A stretch of 8,731 bases of DNA from Roseiarcus sp050010035 (GCA_050010035.1 JBEKLU010000177.1:1-8731), one strand, 5' to 3'; positions 1-6,918 are shown, counted from the stretch's first letter. The notes: generated by a model from the sequence alone, not told the origin. Numbers and translations are program-made.

Positions 1-1000
1 GAACGGAGGCGCGAATGGTCTGCGTGCGGTCGCTCAACGTGAAGATGTCGAGCGACGGCGGCATCGAGGCCTTGATGCGCGGAAGCTCGGCCATGATCTG
101 GTTCACGATATCGATGACGTTGGCGCCCGGCTGCTTGAAGATGACGAGGAAGACGCTGCGCTTGCCGTCGGCCCAGGCCGCTTGATTCGTGTCCTGCGGG
201 CCGGTCACCGCCTGACCGATATCGCTCACCCGCAGCGGAGCGCCATTGCGATAGGCGACGATGACGTCGTTCCAATCCTTGGACTGGACGAGCTGATCGT
301 TGGTGTAGATCGTGAAAGAGCGCGCCCCGCTGTCGATCGCGCCCTTGGGCTCGGCCACCGTCGTGACCGAGAGCGGTGTGCGCACATCCTCCAGCGACAG
401 CCCTTTGGCCACGAGCTTGGCGGGATCGAGTTGGATGCGGATGGCGGGCTTCTGCTGGCCTCCGATGGTCACCTGGGCGACGCCCGGAACCTGACTGATC
501 TGCTGGGCGAGCTTGGTCTCGACATTGTCGTCGACCTCGGTCAACGGCAGGATTTCTGAGGTCGCGGCGAGCAGGAGAATGGGCGAATCCGCCGGATTCA
601 CCTTGCGATAAGTCGGCGGGCTCGGCAGATCCTTCGGCAATTGCCCACTGGCGGCGTTGATTGCCGCCTGGACATCGGTCGACGCCGCGTCGATGTCACG
701 GTCGAGGTCGAATTGGATGGTGATGGCGGTCGAGCCGAGCGTGCTCGTGGAGGTCATCTGAGAGACGCCGGAGATCTGCGCGAATTGCGTCTCGAGCGGC
801 TGGGCGACCGCGGAGGCCATGGTGTCGGGGCTGGCGCCGGGGAGCTGCGCGGAAACCTGAATGGTGGGGAAATCGACCTGCGGCAGCGGCGCGACCGGCA
901 ATCTCGGATAAGCGATGATGCCGACGAACAGGATGCCGACCATCAACAGCGAGGTTGCGACGGGATGCCGAATGAACGGCTCGGAGATGCCGCCCGCCAT
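1..1000 (-). CDS. RND multidrug efflux permease, MdtB/MdtC-like (partial, N-terminal 333 residues)
   Basis: Inner-membrane proton-driven efflux pump subunit of the HAE1 RND family; it would work as a trimer with the adaptor encoded just upstream and an outer-membrane channel not in this window. The visible part starts with the first cytoplasmic/TM1 segment (PFIRHPVATSLLMVGILF) and the family motif LPVAPLPQVDFPTIQV, then the periplasmic porter domain with LPGASPDTMASAVAQPLE and the MdtB/C-like LPSPPTYRKVNPADSP. It ends at LSDRTQTIRASV, just before TM2. About two thirds of a usual ~1030-residue protein lies beyond the left edge. The ATG at 1000 is chosen because it gives the canonical N-terminus and has GAAGG about 10 nt upstream inside the end of the adaptor gene. 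The 2-nt gap to the adaptor stop indicates a translationally coupled operon. Substrate cannot be told from sequence. Confidence 0.95.
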   Translation of the reverse strand, partial: MAGGISEPFIRHPVATSLLMVGILFVGIIAYPRLPVAPLPQVDFPTIQVSAQLPGASPDTMASAVAQPLETQFAQISGVSQMTSTSTLGSTAITIQFDLDRDIDAASTDVQAAINAASGQLPKDLPSPPTYRKVNPADSPILLLAATSEILPLTEVDDNVETKLAQQISQVPGVAQVTIGGQQKPAIRIQLDPAKLVAKGLSLEDVRTPLSVTTVAEPKGAIDSGARSFTIYTNDQLVQSKDWNDVIVAYRNGAPLRVSDIGQAVTGPQDTNQAAWADGKRSVFLVIFKQPGANVIDIVNQIMAELPRIKASMPPSLDIFTLSDRTQTIRASV

Positions 1001-1002
1001 GG

Positions 1003-2220
1003 TCAGGGCGCCTTCACGGACGCGCTCGGCGCCGCGATCGCAGCGGGCGTGGCGGACCTCGCCGCGCTCGATTGAACCAAAGAGCCTTGAACCAATCGGT
1101 ATTGGCCTGATGTGACCACGGTCTCGCCGGGCGTCAAACCCGTCGAGACGACCGACTGCCCATCGCCTTCCTGACTGACCGTGATGTCGCGCATCACGAC
1201 CTTATTGTCGCTGCCGACGACGAAGGCGTAGAGACCGTTCGGACCACATTCGACGGCTCCGTCGGGTACGACGGTAACCTGCTTCAGCGTGTCGACCAGC
1301 AGGCGAGTCGAGACCGACAGGCCGGGCCACAGGGCGTCGTCCGTATTCTCAAACGTCGCCTTCATCCCGATGGTGCCGCTCGCCGGGTCGATCGCGTCGT
1401 TGACGACCGCGAGATGCCCTTGCGAAAGCGTCTTCAACCCGTCCGAACTCAGTGCGGTTACCGGCACGGCGCCTGCCGCGAGCGCCTTATTGATCTCCGG
1501 CACATCCTCCTCAGGCGCCGTGAACACGACCGAGATCGGCTGTAGCTGCACAATCGTCACAATGCCGGTCGTATCGACGGCATGCACGATGTTGCCCGCA
1601 TCGACGAGGCGAAAACCGGTCTTCCCCGTGAGTGGAGAGCGGATCGTCGTATAATCGACTTGCGTCTGGGCGTTGTCGATAGACGCCTGGTCGCCCTTGA
1701 TCTGGGCGATGAGTTCATTGACCGTCGCCTGCTGCGTGTCGAACTTCTGAGCCGAAACGGAATCCTCTTTGGCCAGCCCGGCGTAGCGCACAAGGTCGAG
1801 TTGCGCGTTCTTGAGAGTCGCCTCGTCCTGAGCCTTCTTCGCGACCGCCTGATCGAGCGCCGCCTGATAGGGACGCGGATCGATCTGTACGAGAACGTCG
1901 CCTTCCTTGACCATCTGGCCCTGTTTGAAGGCGATCTTGGTGACCGCGCCATCGACGCGGCTGCGCACAAGAACTGTCTGATAGGGCTCCACGGCGCCGA
2001 GCCCGTTCAGATAGACTGGGAAATCGGCCTTTTCCGCCTGCGCGACGGTGACCGGGATGGGCGCGGGTGCCTGTATGCTATTGGCCGCGCCCGGGCCCGC
2101 CGTCCCAGCGTCGCTGCCGTAAAAGTGGCGCCAGCCGAAATAGCCGCAAAGCGCGAGCGCGACCACGGCGGCGACGAGCGTCCAGCGGCTGCGGAGAAGC
2201 GACGAGCGAGGCGAGGCCAA
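1003..2220 (-). CDS. RND efflux periplasmic adaptor (membrane fusion protein), MdtA-like
   Basis: Periplasmic adaptor linking an RND permease to an outer-membrane channel. With the start used here the protein is 405 aa: an N-terminal membrane anchor (about residues 13-30, WTLVAAVVALALCGYFGW), a lipoyl/barrel-sandwich half (VRSRVDGAVTKIAFKQGQMV, VLVQIDPRPYQAAL), an alpha-helical hairpin rich in Ala/Gln (LDQAVAKKAQDEATLKNAQ), the returning lipoyl half (YTTIRSPLTGKTGFRLVDAG), a beta-barrel (ISVVFTAPEEDVPEINKAL) and a membrane-proximal domain ending in an Ala/Ser-rich tail. The frame is open further upstream to a TTG at 2334 (443 aa), but that start has no Shine-Dalgarno and the extra residues are not adaptor-like. 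The TTG at 2220 has GGGAG six nt before it and places the anchor normally. It is the first gene of an operon with the permease. MdtA-like is a family-level call; the gene symbol is left open. Confidence 0.93.
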   Translation of the reverse strand: MASPRSSLLRSRWTLVAAVVALALCGYFGWRHFYGSDAGTAGPGAANSIQAPAPIPVTVAQAEKADFPVYLNGLGAVEPYQTVLVRSRVDGAVTKIAFKQGQMVKEGDVLVQIDPRPYQAALDQAVAKKAQDEATLKNAQLDLVRYAGLAKEDSVSAQKFDTQQATVNELIAQIKGDQASIDNAQTQVDYTTIRSPLTGKTGFRLVDAGNIVHAVDTTGIVTIVQLQPISVVFTAPEEDVPEINKALAAGAVPVTALSSDGLKTLSQGHLAVVNDAIDPASGTIGMKATFENTDDALWPGLSVSTRLLVDTLKQVTVVPDGAVECGPNGLYAFVVGSDNKVVMRDITVSQEGDGQSVVSTGLTPGETVVTSGQYRLVQGSLVQSSAARSATPAAIAAPSASVKAP

Positions 2221-2315
2221 AACGCGCTCCCAAAACGACGAGTCGACGAGACCAGCGGCTTGCCGACTGTTCGGCGGTCCAACGACTCTACATGAGGCGG
2301 CGCCGGTAGGGATAG

Positions 2316-2329
2316 CGGACCGTGGTCCG
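2316..2329. promoter_or_regulatory. 14-bp inverted repeat CGGACC-GT-GGTCCG in the divergent intergenic region
   Basis: Perfect 6-bp arms around a 2-nt centre, about 100 bp upstream of the adaptor start preferred here and about 235 bp upstream of the divergent gene at 2564. The place suits an operator for a repressor of the efflux operon, but no regulator gene is in the window and no convincing -35/-10 pair was found beside it. If the adaptor really starts at 2334, the repeat would be inside coding sequence and the operator idea fails. Confidence 0.3.
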
Positions 2330-2563
2330 AGCAAGGAGGGTCGGAAAATACCTAGACGTGGACAGGCTCGACCGATCGTCGCGTTCGTTTGGCGGTCCCC
2401 TCACCGCGCAGCCGAGCGCGGACAGGCGATGTGGGTAGTTTCCGAGTCTGACGCCGCTCGCCGCCTCGCTCTATTTATTAACGCAGGTCGATGTGAGGGA
2501 AAGCCGGGCGTCGCTTTGCTCGCCGCGTGGCTTCCGCGTTCGAAAAGAGAATCGCCCGTTGAC

Positions 2564-3061
2564 ATGACCCATGCCGCCCTAGCGCCTCTCATCGGAGCGG
2601 AGTTCGACAAATTCCTCTGCGCGCCGATCGGCGAGGATCGAAACGGAACGCCGCTCAGCGTCCTTTCCGCGCTCGCGCGGTTGGATGTCGACCCTTGGCA
2701 AGAGGCGGCGAGCCTGGCGCGAATGCCCAGGGAAAGGGCCGCCGTGCGACTGACCACGTTGATCGCCGCGCTGCCGGACGAGCCGACCAAGGATATTCCC
2801 GCCGCGACGATCGCCGCCGATCTCGTTGCGCTGTTGCCGAAAACCAATGGTTTCGTTGTCCGTTCACCGGACCGTGTGTTCGCTGCCGTCGGCCCGCAGC
2901 AGACGAGGATCCGCATGGCCTTGAGCGCTCTGGCCATCGTGATCGCGATCCTCTTCGCGCTCTCAGCCAATCTTTCGTCGGCGCCAGGAAACGGCGCCAA
3001 GCCGTCGGCCCCTACCGCCGGCGACGCCACGACGACCTTGCCGCGCAAGCTCGATCCTTAG
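2564..3061 (+). CDS. Conserved hypothetical protein with one C-terminal transmembrane segment
   Basis: 165 aa; I do not recognise a named family. The N-terminal ~95 residues look like a soluble helical domain, with conserved-looking stretches EFDKFLCAPIGEDRNG (about 13-28), LSVLSALARLDVDPWQEAA (about 31-49) and a Leu/Ala-rich stretch ending TLIAALPDEP (about 65-74). A second short helix (TIAADLVALLP) precedes a basic stretch and a single hydrophobic segment (about 118-138, MALSALAIVIAILFALSANL), followed by a Pro/Thr/Ala-rich tail of about 25 residues. That arrangement suggests a membrane-anchored protein with a cytosolic head. The ATG at 2564 is preferred; the frame is open back to an ATG at 2429, but those 45 residues differ in character from the rest. 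The Shine-Dalgarno is weak (AAGAGA, ~13 nt away). It is divergent from the efflux operon, so a shared control region is possible; functional linkage is inference only. Confidence 0.7.
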   Translation: MTHAALAPLIGAEFDKFLCAPIGEDRNGTPLSVLSALARLDVDPWQEAASLARMPRERAAVRLTTLIAALPDEPTKDIPAATIAADLVALLPKTNGFVVRSPDRVFAAVGPQQTRIRMALSALAIVIAILFALSANLSSAPGNGAKPSAPTAGDATTTLPRKLDP

Positions 3062-3306
3062 GGCTCGGCAGGTCACCCGTTGCGCTTGCCTCGCCGCCGA
3101 GGGCGAGCGCTGCAATCGCGAATGAGCAGCCCCATTGTCGAAGCGTTGGCCCAGATGTCCTGATCGCCAAGAAGCGTCTGCGGTCGCCAGCGCCCGACGT
3201 GCGTTCGTTGGCGCAGATCGAGTCTGGCGACCGTTAAGCTCTCAGCTGAACCACTGCGCTCTCGCCGCCGATCGGCGCAGCCGCCGGCCAGCTTGCCGAG
3301 CCGCCT

Positions 3307-3867
3307 TCAAGCGGCGGCGGGGACAGAAGGCGTCGCCGCGGCGACGGCGTCCGCATCGCGATGAACATCGAGTCGCGACGGATTGGTCGCGCCGAGGATC
3401 GTCTTGGCGCGAGCGATTTCGTCCGCCGTGCCCCGCGCCATGACGAGAAAGCTATCGGCCTTGATGGCGGACTCGTATTGGAGCACGCTGTCTTTCGGCA
3501 CGCCGATGCTATAGAGCGCGGCGGCAAGCGCAGCCACGCCGCCGACAACGACGGCGTTCTCGATGCCGGCGATAATTATCGTGGCAAGAAAGCCGAGCAC
3601 CACGACCGGCCCGGTTACAGGCGAGGCGAGGAAAAGTCCGCTCAAGAACAGGCCCCAGAAGCCGCCCCAGAAGGCGCCGCGAGAGCCCCAAAACTTGATC
3701 CGATCGCCGGTCGTGTAGAAGCCGACGACCTTCTCTTCGGAGTGATAGCCCTTGCCGACGACGCTGAGGTTCTTCATCGCAAAACCGGCCGCCGTCAGCG
3801 TCTTCACCGCTCCTTCCGCCGCATCGTGATTCGGAAATACGGCGATTGCCGTTTCTAATTTGTCCAT
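3307..3867 (-). CDS. General-stress-type membrane protein (YflT/DUF1269-like)
   Basis: 186 aa. The N-terminal domain (about 5-45, ETAIAVFPNHDAAEGAVKTL, then LSVVGKGYHSEEK) matches the small alpha/beta domain of heat/stress-induced YflT-like proteins. A Gly/Trp-rich hydrophobic region follows (about 64-122), with two or three membrane-inserting segments (AFWGGFWGLFLSGLFL; VVVLGFLATIIIAGIENAVV; VGGVAALAAALYSIGV). A second soluble region, with SVLQYESAIKADSFLVMARG at about 127-146, resembles the usual C-terminal part of this family. The start ATG at 3867 has a strong AAGGAG seven nt upstream. The molecular role of the family is not established; homologues are commonly annotated as general stress or hypothetical membrane proteins. 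It is monocistronic, convergent with the gene ending at 3061 and divergent from the rlpA-like gene. Its upstream region carries a pair of self-complementary TCGCGCGA octamers. Confidence 0.88.
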   Translation of the reverse strand: MDKLETAIAVFPNHDAAEGAVKTLTAAGFAMKNLSVVGKGYHSEEKVVGFYTTGDRIKFWGSRGAFWGGFWGLFLSGLFLASPVTGPVVVLGFLATIIIAGIENAVVVGGVAALAAALYSIGVPKDSVLQYESAIKADSFLVMARGTADEIARAKTILGATNPSRLDVHRDADAVAAATPSVPAAA

Positions 3868-3907
3868 GGAAGTCTCCTTGGGGACGAGGCGACGCCGAGC
3901 ATTCGCC

Positions 3908-3926
3908 TCGCGCGACGCTCGCGCGA
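3908..3926. promoter_or_regulatory. Tandem palindromic octamer TCGCGCGA-CGC-TCGCGCGA upstream of the stress gene
   Basis: Two copies of the self-complementary octamer TCGCGCGA separated by CGC, centre-to-centre 11 bp (about one helical turn). The same sequence can fold as an 8-bp stem with a 3-nt loop. It lies about 40-60 bp upstream of the stress gene ATG. It is enclosed by a further 9-bp inverted pair (3903-3911 and 3939-3947, TCGCCTCGC/GCGAGGCGA). Position suits an operator or a 5'-leader hairpin. CG-rich words are common in this genome, so chance is possible. Confidence 0.3.
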
Positions 3927-4300
3927 AAGCGGCTGCGGGCGAGGCGAGCCATTCGCTGGCGCATCGTCCGACCGAACGACATTACGCGTCCGCGCACTGA
4001 TGAAGACAGACTCGGAAACTACTCAGCGCCGTAGTCGCCTGCGGACGTAGGCGCCGAAGTTCGTCTTCTGCGACGCCGGCCGTCGCGTGACAGCGACGAA
4101 TCCGCGCCTGCGCATCGTTTGAAAGGCGCGCGCGCGAACGAATGGCAATCGTACTTCGCGAACAATGAATCCGCGTCGCGCACAACCTGAGTATTTTCCG
4201 GCTCTACCGTGCTTCCAGCGCAAGCGCCTAGGGTTCCCGTCGTCGGCGACCGAAGGAAACACGGCCGCGCGAACGGTGCGCGGCTCTGACGCCATCCATG

Positions 4301-4326
4301 GCGCCCAAGTTGATCAAACTGGGCGC
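4301..4326. promoter_or_regulatory. 26-bp interrupted palindrome GCGCCCA-AG-TTGATCAA-AC-TGGGCGC
   Basis: Arms GCGCCCA/TGGGCGC (7 bp) flank a perfect 8-bp palindromic core TTGATCAA, with two unpaired positions on each side; 22 of 26 positions are symmetric. It lies about 95 bp upstream of the rlpA-like start. The TTGATCAA core is reminiscent of FNR/CRP-type half-sites (TTGAT....ATCAA) but has no spacer between the half-sites, so it is not a standard box of that kind. No U-run follows, so a terminator is unlikely. Best reading: operator for an unidentified dimeric regulator. Confidence 0.4.
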
Positions 4327-4419
4327 GTCGCCGCGGGTTCCATATTGGGCATATGCGAGGCGGTAGCCCAAGCGTGAAAGCGACGGCCATCTGGGGAGGA
4401 CAGACAAGAGGAAGCGTCA

Positions 4420-4731
4420 TTGAAGCGCATCATTCTCGCGGCGTTCGGAGCCGTTCTCACTTTTTCGGGCGCGTCGGCGGACGAACTCGGCTTGGCCACC
4501 TACTATCATAATCCTAATCATGGCGGCTTGATCGCCGCGCATCTCACGCTGCCGTTTGGAACGCACGTGCGAGTCTACAATCTCGATAATGGCCGCAACG
4601 TAGTCGTCACGATCGTCGATCGAGGACCGTACGCCAGAGGCCGCATCATCGACGTCTCGAACGTCGCCGCCGACGCGCTCGGCATGCGCCAAGCGGGCGT
4701 CGCGCGAGTCAGACTCGAACTTATGCAATAG
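4420..4731 (+). CDS. Minimal RlpA-like septal/lytic transglycosylase-fold (double-psi beta-barrel) secreted protein
   Basis: 103 aa. A Sec signal peptide is clear (MKRIILAAFGAVLTFSGASA, likely cleaved before Asp21), leaving about 83 residues, nearly all a double-psi beta-barrel. Family hallmarks are LATYYHN (25-31), AAHLTLPFGTHVRVYNLDNG (39-58), VVVTIVDRGPYARGRIIDVS (61-80) and ALGM. The His and Asp expected at the RlpA active site are present as His41 (AAHLTLPFG) and Asp67 (VDRGPY). The usual loop between the first strand and the AAH motif is short, and there is no lipobox Cys, no SPOR domain and no proline-rich linker, so it is at the small end of the family. The start is TTG with GAGG about 9 nt upstream. 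By family knowledge the role is cleavage of, or binding to, peptidoglycan glycan strands in the periplasm; activity of this short form is unproven. Confidence 0.88.
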   Translation: MKRIILAAFGAVLTFSGASADELGLATYYHNPNHGGLIAAHLTLPFGTHVRVYNLDNGRNVVVTIVDRGPYARGRIIDVSNVAADALGMRQAGVARVRLELMQ

Positions 4732-5349
4732 ACATCGGGCCGGTTTGGTCGCCATCGTCCAGCAATCTTTGCGCGATCGCCCGCGGCCGGATTTCCGCCG
4801 CGTCTTCGAAGGTGTCGAACATGCGCGTCGGGCGCCATGCGAAACTCGCATTCCTGCCTCGATCGCGATTCAAAGCGCCAATTGCGAGCGCGACGAAAAC
4901 GCCGCCGTCAGACGAAACCCAACCGGCTGATCGGAGTTTCCCTTTCCGTTCCAGATTTCTGGTCCCGGATCGGGTCCGCGATATTCGGCTACGCCCGCGT
5001 TCCGACCGACGAGCGAACGCAAGCGTCCATTTGGCGGCGACTCGGCATTGCTGAAATCCATCGAAGCGGGAAACCTCAGTCTCACAGAAATGGCCCCCCG
5101 GCCGATGTTCGGATGGCGGCTGAGTAGATTCCGAAGCTGCCGCGTTGGGCAAGGTCTCGGTATTCTGCACGCACGTAGGATCGGTCTTCATCAGACGGGC
5201 GATCGGCTGGGCGCCTCTCGACGCAAGTCCCCGCCCCGCGAGCGTCTGCGCATTGGCGGCGGGGCGAACAGCGAGAAATCTCCGGGCTGCGCCCCGCCGA
5301 GTTCTTGAAGCATGGCATGCCGCGCGCCGTCGGCGCGGGAAGGGATTGC
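4732..5349. other. 618-nt intergenic region with recombinase relic and a leader hairpin
   Basis: Apart from the recombinase relic I see no convincing gene on either strand. A 10-bp perfect stem CGGCGGGGCG (5257-5266) / CGCCCCGCCG (5290-5299) with a 23-nt loop sits about 50 nt before the CBS gene. A second GC-rich stem CCGCGC/GCGCGG is immediately before that gene's ribosome binding site. These could be leader structures in the CBS mRNA. No canonical promoter was recognised. Confidence 0.45.
4981..5073 (+). pseudogene. Relic of a serine recombinase (resolvase/invertase) N-terminus
   Basis: A 31-codon stretch reads IFGYARVPTDERTQ then AEIHRSGK, closely matching the N-terminal catalytic block of small serine resolvases (LFGYARVSTxxQ ... 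I). The nucleophilic serine of the RVST motif is replaced by proline (CCG at 5002-5004, one substitution from TCG). The region between the block and AEIH is several residues shorter than in the family, and the frame ends at a TGA at 5125-5127 with no further recombinase sequence. The frame is open upstream to an ATG at 4837, but those residues do not look like a recombinase. This is best seen as a decayed remnant of a mobile element between the rlpA-like and CBS genes. The match is short, so chance resemblance is possible. Confidence 0.42.
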
Positions 5350-6393
5350 ATGACGAACGAAGCGCCAAGCGCCAAGGCGGACCTGCCGGCCGTCGCTCCA
5401 CGCCCACAGACGGCTGGCGATATCATGACGACGGACATCGTCTCCGTTGCGATTGGGGCCAGCGTGCGCGATGTCGCGCTCCTGCTGCTCGAGAAACGCA
5501 TAAGCGCCGTTCCCGTCCTCGGCGCCGACCAGCAACTGGTTGGAATGGTCAGCGAAGGCGACCTGCTCGGTCGCAACGACGCCGATCGGGTCGCCCGGCG
5601 CGACTGGTGGCTGGCGCAGATGAAGGAGGGTCCGCCCCTGGCCGAACCTCTCGAAGCGCTGGTCGCTCGACCCGTCGAGCAGGTCATGCGCGCGCCTGTC
5701 GTGACCGTCGAAGCCGAGGCGCCCTTGCATGAGATTGCGGAGATGCTCCGCGTCTATGACATAAAACGGCTGCCTGTCATGCGCGGGGGCCGCATGGTGG
5801 GGATCGTCAGCCGGTCGGACTTGGTGCGCGTCATGGCGACGACGATTCCGCCGCCGGCGACGGGCCGATCCATTGGCGGCTTGGCCGCCATGCTCGCCGG
5901 CATGTTGAAAACAAAGAGCCCACCGCCAGAGGCGCGCCCTTCCCCAGCGCCGGTCGTCGCCCCGCCCGCCCTCACGGCCGAAGCGTTCCACACGCTCGTG
6001 ACAGCCTCGAAGCAAGCTGAGAAGGATGATGTGATCGCAGCCAAAGCGCAGGCCAAACTGGACCTCCAAGGTCAGATCAAGCTGATGCTGCAGGAACACG
6101 TCGACACGGAGACGTGGAACACGTTGCTCGGGCGCGCTCGGGCCGCGGCGGAGCGCGGCGAGAAGAGCTTCGAGCTTATTCGCTTTCCCTGCGACCTCTG
6201 TAGCGATGGAGGCCGCAAGATCGACGTCGCCGAAGCCGACTGGCCGACGACCCTAAGGGGCGAAGCGGCCGAGTTCTATACGCGCTGGGAGCGTGAACTG
6301 CGCGCGGCCGGGTTCGGGCTTGCCGCCCAAATGGCGGAGTATCTCGACGGCATGCCGAGCAGCGTGGCGCTGAGCCTGACTTGGAACGACTGA
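5350..6393 (+). CDS. Tandem CBS-domain protein with an unnamed conserved C-terminal domain
   Basis: 347 aa, soluble. Residues about 22-75 form CBS domain 1 (GDIMTTDIVSVAIGASVRDV, ISAVPVLGADQQLVGMVSEG, D). A linker with a Trp pair (RRDWWLAQ) leads to CBS domain 2 at about 109-165 (VEQVMRAPVVTVEAEAPLHE, IKRLPVMRGGRMVGIVSRSD). CBS pairs bind adenosyl ligands (AMP/ATP/SAM) and act as energy or stress sensors. After a Pro/Ala-rich linker (about 183-205) comes a ~140-residue domain with ERGEKSFELIRFPCDLCSDG, GEAAEFYTRWERELRAAGFG and LDGMPSSVALSLTW. That module looks like one known as an unnamed stand-alone domain in Rhizobiales, rather than the BON domain often found after CBS pairs in rhizobia. 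The ATG at 5350 has GGAAGG six nt upstream and is preferred over an in-frame ATG at 5305. No operon partner is adjacent. Confidence 0.88.
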   Translation: MTNEAPSAKADLPAVAPRPQTAGDIMTTDIVSVAIGASVRDVALLLLEKRISAVPVLGADQQLVGMVSEGDLLGRNDADRVARRDWWLAQMKEGPPLAEPLEALVARPVEQVMRAPVVTVEAEAPLHEIAEMLRVYDIKRLPVMRGGRMVGIVSRSDLVRVMATTIPPPATGRSIGGLAAMLAGMLKTKSPPPEARPSPAPVVAPPALTAEAFHTLVTASKQAEKDDVIAAKAQAKLDLQGQIKLMLQEHVDTETWNTLLGRARAAAERGEKSFELIRFPCDLCSDGGRKIDVAEADWPTTLRGEAAEFYTRWERELRAAGFGLAAQMAEYLDGMPSSVALSLTWND

Positions 6394-6918
6394 GACCGAG
6401 CCGAACGAACAGGCGCCGCAGCGCGCGCCGAGACCCGCCGTCGACCGCGAGCGACGCGCTCACCCAAATCGATCGTGCCCCCGGGGTCTGCGCGCTTTTC
6501 CAAATCCATGCCAAACATTTCCAAATTCTGGGCCTTTTTCTCCAAACATTTCCAAACAATCCTTTGGCCGTTTTGTGGGAAATCAGCGGCTTGCAAGGCC
6601 GCCAAGGACCCTTTCTCTGTGCTCCAAATTTCTTGCGCCGATCTTCGTCCCGAGACCCGCGCCCTGGGCCGTCGGCAAGACGGATAGGACGTCGAGCGAC
6701 AAAAAGAAGCGTAGCATGATTTCCGATTTTCAGAAACCCATTGTCGGAGTCGGGAAGCGGCGCCGTTCTCCTCGCCGCTCGGCGGCGTTCCCATCGACCG
6801 GAAGCCGTATGAGGCGGATTCCTTCATTGTTTGCTTGGCGGAGCGGAGCGCGAGAGGAATTCGAAGTCGAGGACGGCCCGAAGGGCTGGCGCTGCGGCCG
6901 GCGCGGGCCAGTAAGGGC
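6394..6918. other. 525-nt intergenic region with an iterated TTTCCAAA-type repeat
   Basis: No supported gene. Open frames on both strands lack a ribosome binding site or recognisable domain. The T/A-rich patch at about 6495-6590 stands out from the GC-rich surroundings and carries the CCAAACATTTCCAAA direct repeat. No clear rho-independent terminator was seen after the CBS stop at 6393. Confidence 0.45.
6511..6556 (+). repeat. Two copies of CCAAACATTTCCAAA spaced 31 bp apart
   Basis: Exact 15-nt copies at 6511-6525 and 6542-6556, with a partial copy (TTTTCCAAA) at about 6496-6504. The period of 31 bp is close to three helical turns. They sit in intergenic DNA after the CBS gene. Possible readings are protein-binding sites, iteron-like repeats or part of a dispersed intergenic element. 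There is no replication gene nearby to support an origin. Confidence 0.55.

Larger units (their letters stand above)
3868..4419. other. 552-nt intergenic region between the divergent stress and rlpA-like genes
   Basis: No reading frame here has a recognisable protein, a good ribosome binding site and sensible composition together; the open frames on both strands are Arg/Ala/Pro-rich, as expected of out-of-frame GC-rich DNA. It holds the stress-gene Shine-Dalgarno (3873-3879 region), the TCGCGCGA pair (3908-3926), a CG-alternating run near 4127-4140 and a long interrupted palindrome (4301-4326). A small RNA or unannotated leader peptide cannot be excluded. Confidence 0.5.

Noticed and set aside
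182..1115. Plus-strand open frames across the permease region
   Set aside because: They are antisense shadows of the RND permease and the end of the adaptor gene, with Arg/Gly/Asp-rich composition and no domains.
1557..2295. Open frames on both strands inside the adaptor gene
   Set aside because: Out-of-frame readings of a well-supported membrane fusion protein; Arg/Ser-rich, no recognisable family.
3299..3317. GCCGC/GCGGC hairpin at the stress-gene stop considered as a terminator
   Set aside because: Short stem and no T-run after it on the minus strand; common in GC-rich DNA.
4721..5407. Long minus-strand frame between the rlpA-like and CBS genes
   Set aside because: Arg-rich composition, no plausible start signal or domain; it overlaps the recombinase relic and the CBS leader.
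5191..6099. 302-codon minus-strand frame opposite the CBS gene
   Set aside because: His/Arg/Gly-rich shadow of the CBS protein, whose two CBS domains and ribosome binding site are clear on the plus strand.
6495..6590. Iteron-type replication origin
   Set aside because: Only two exact repeats, no DnaA-box cluster recognised and no replication initiator gene nearby.
6276..6827. 183-codon minus-strand frame after the CBS gene
   Set aside because: Overlaps the CBS C-terminus and the T/A-rich repeats; no domain and no convincing start. Kept only as an intergenic description.
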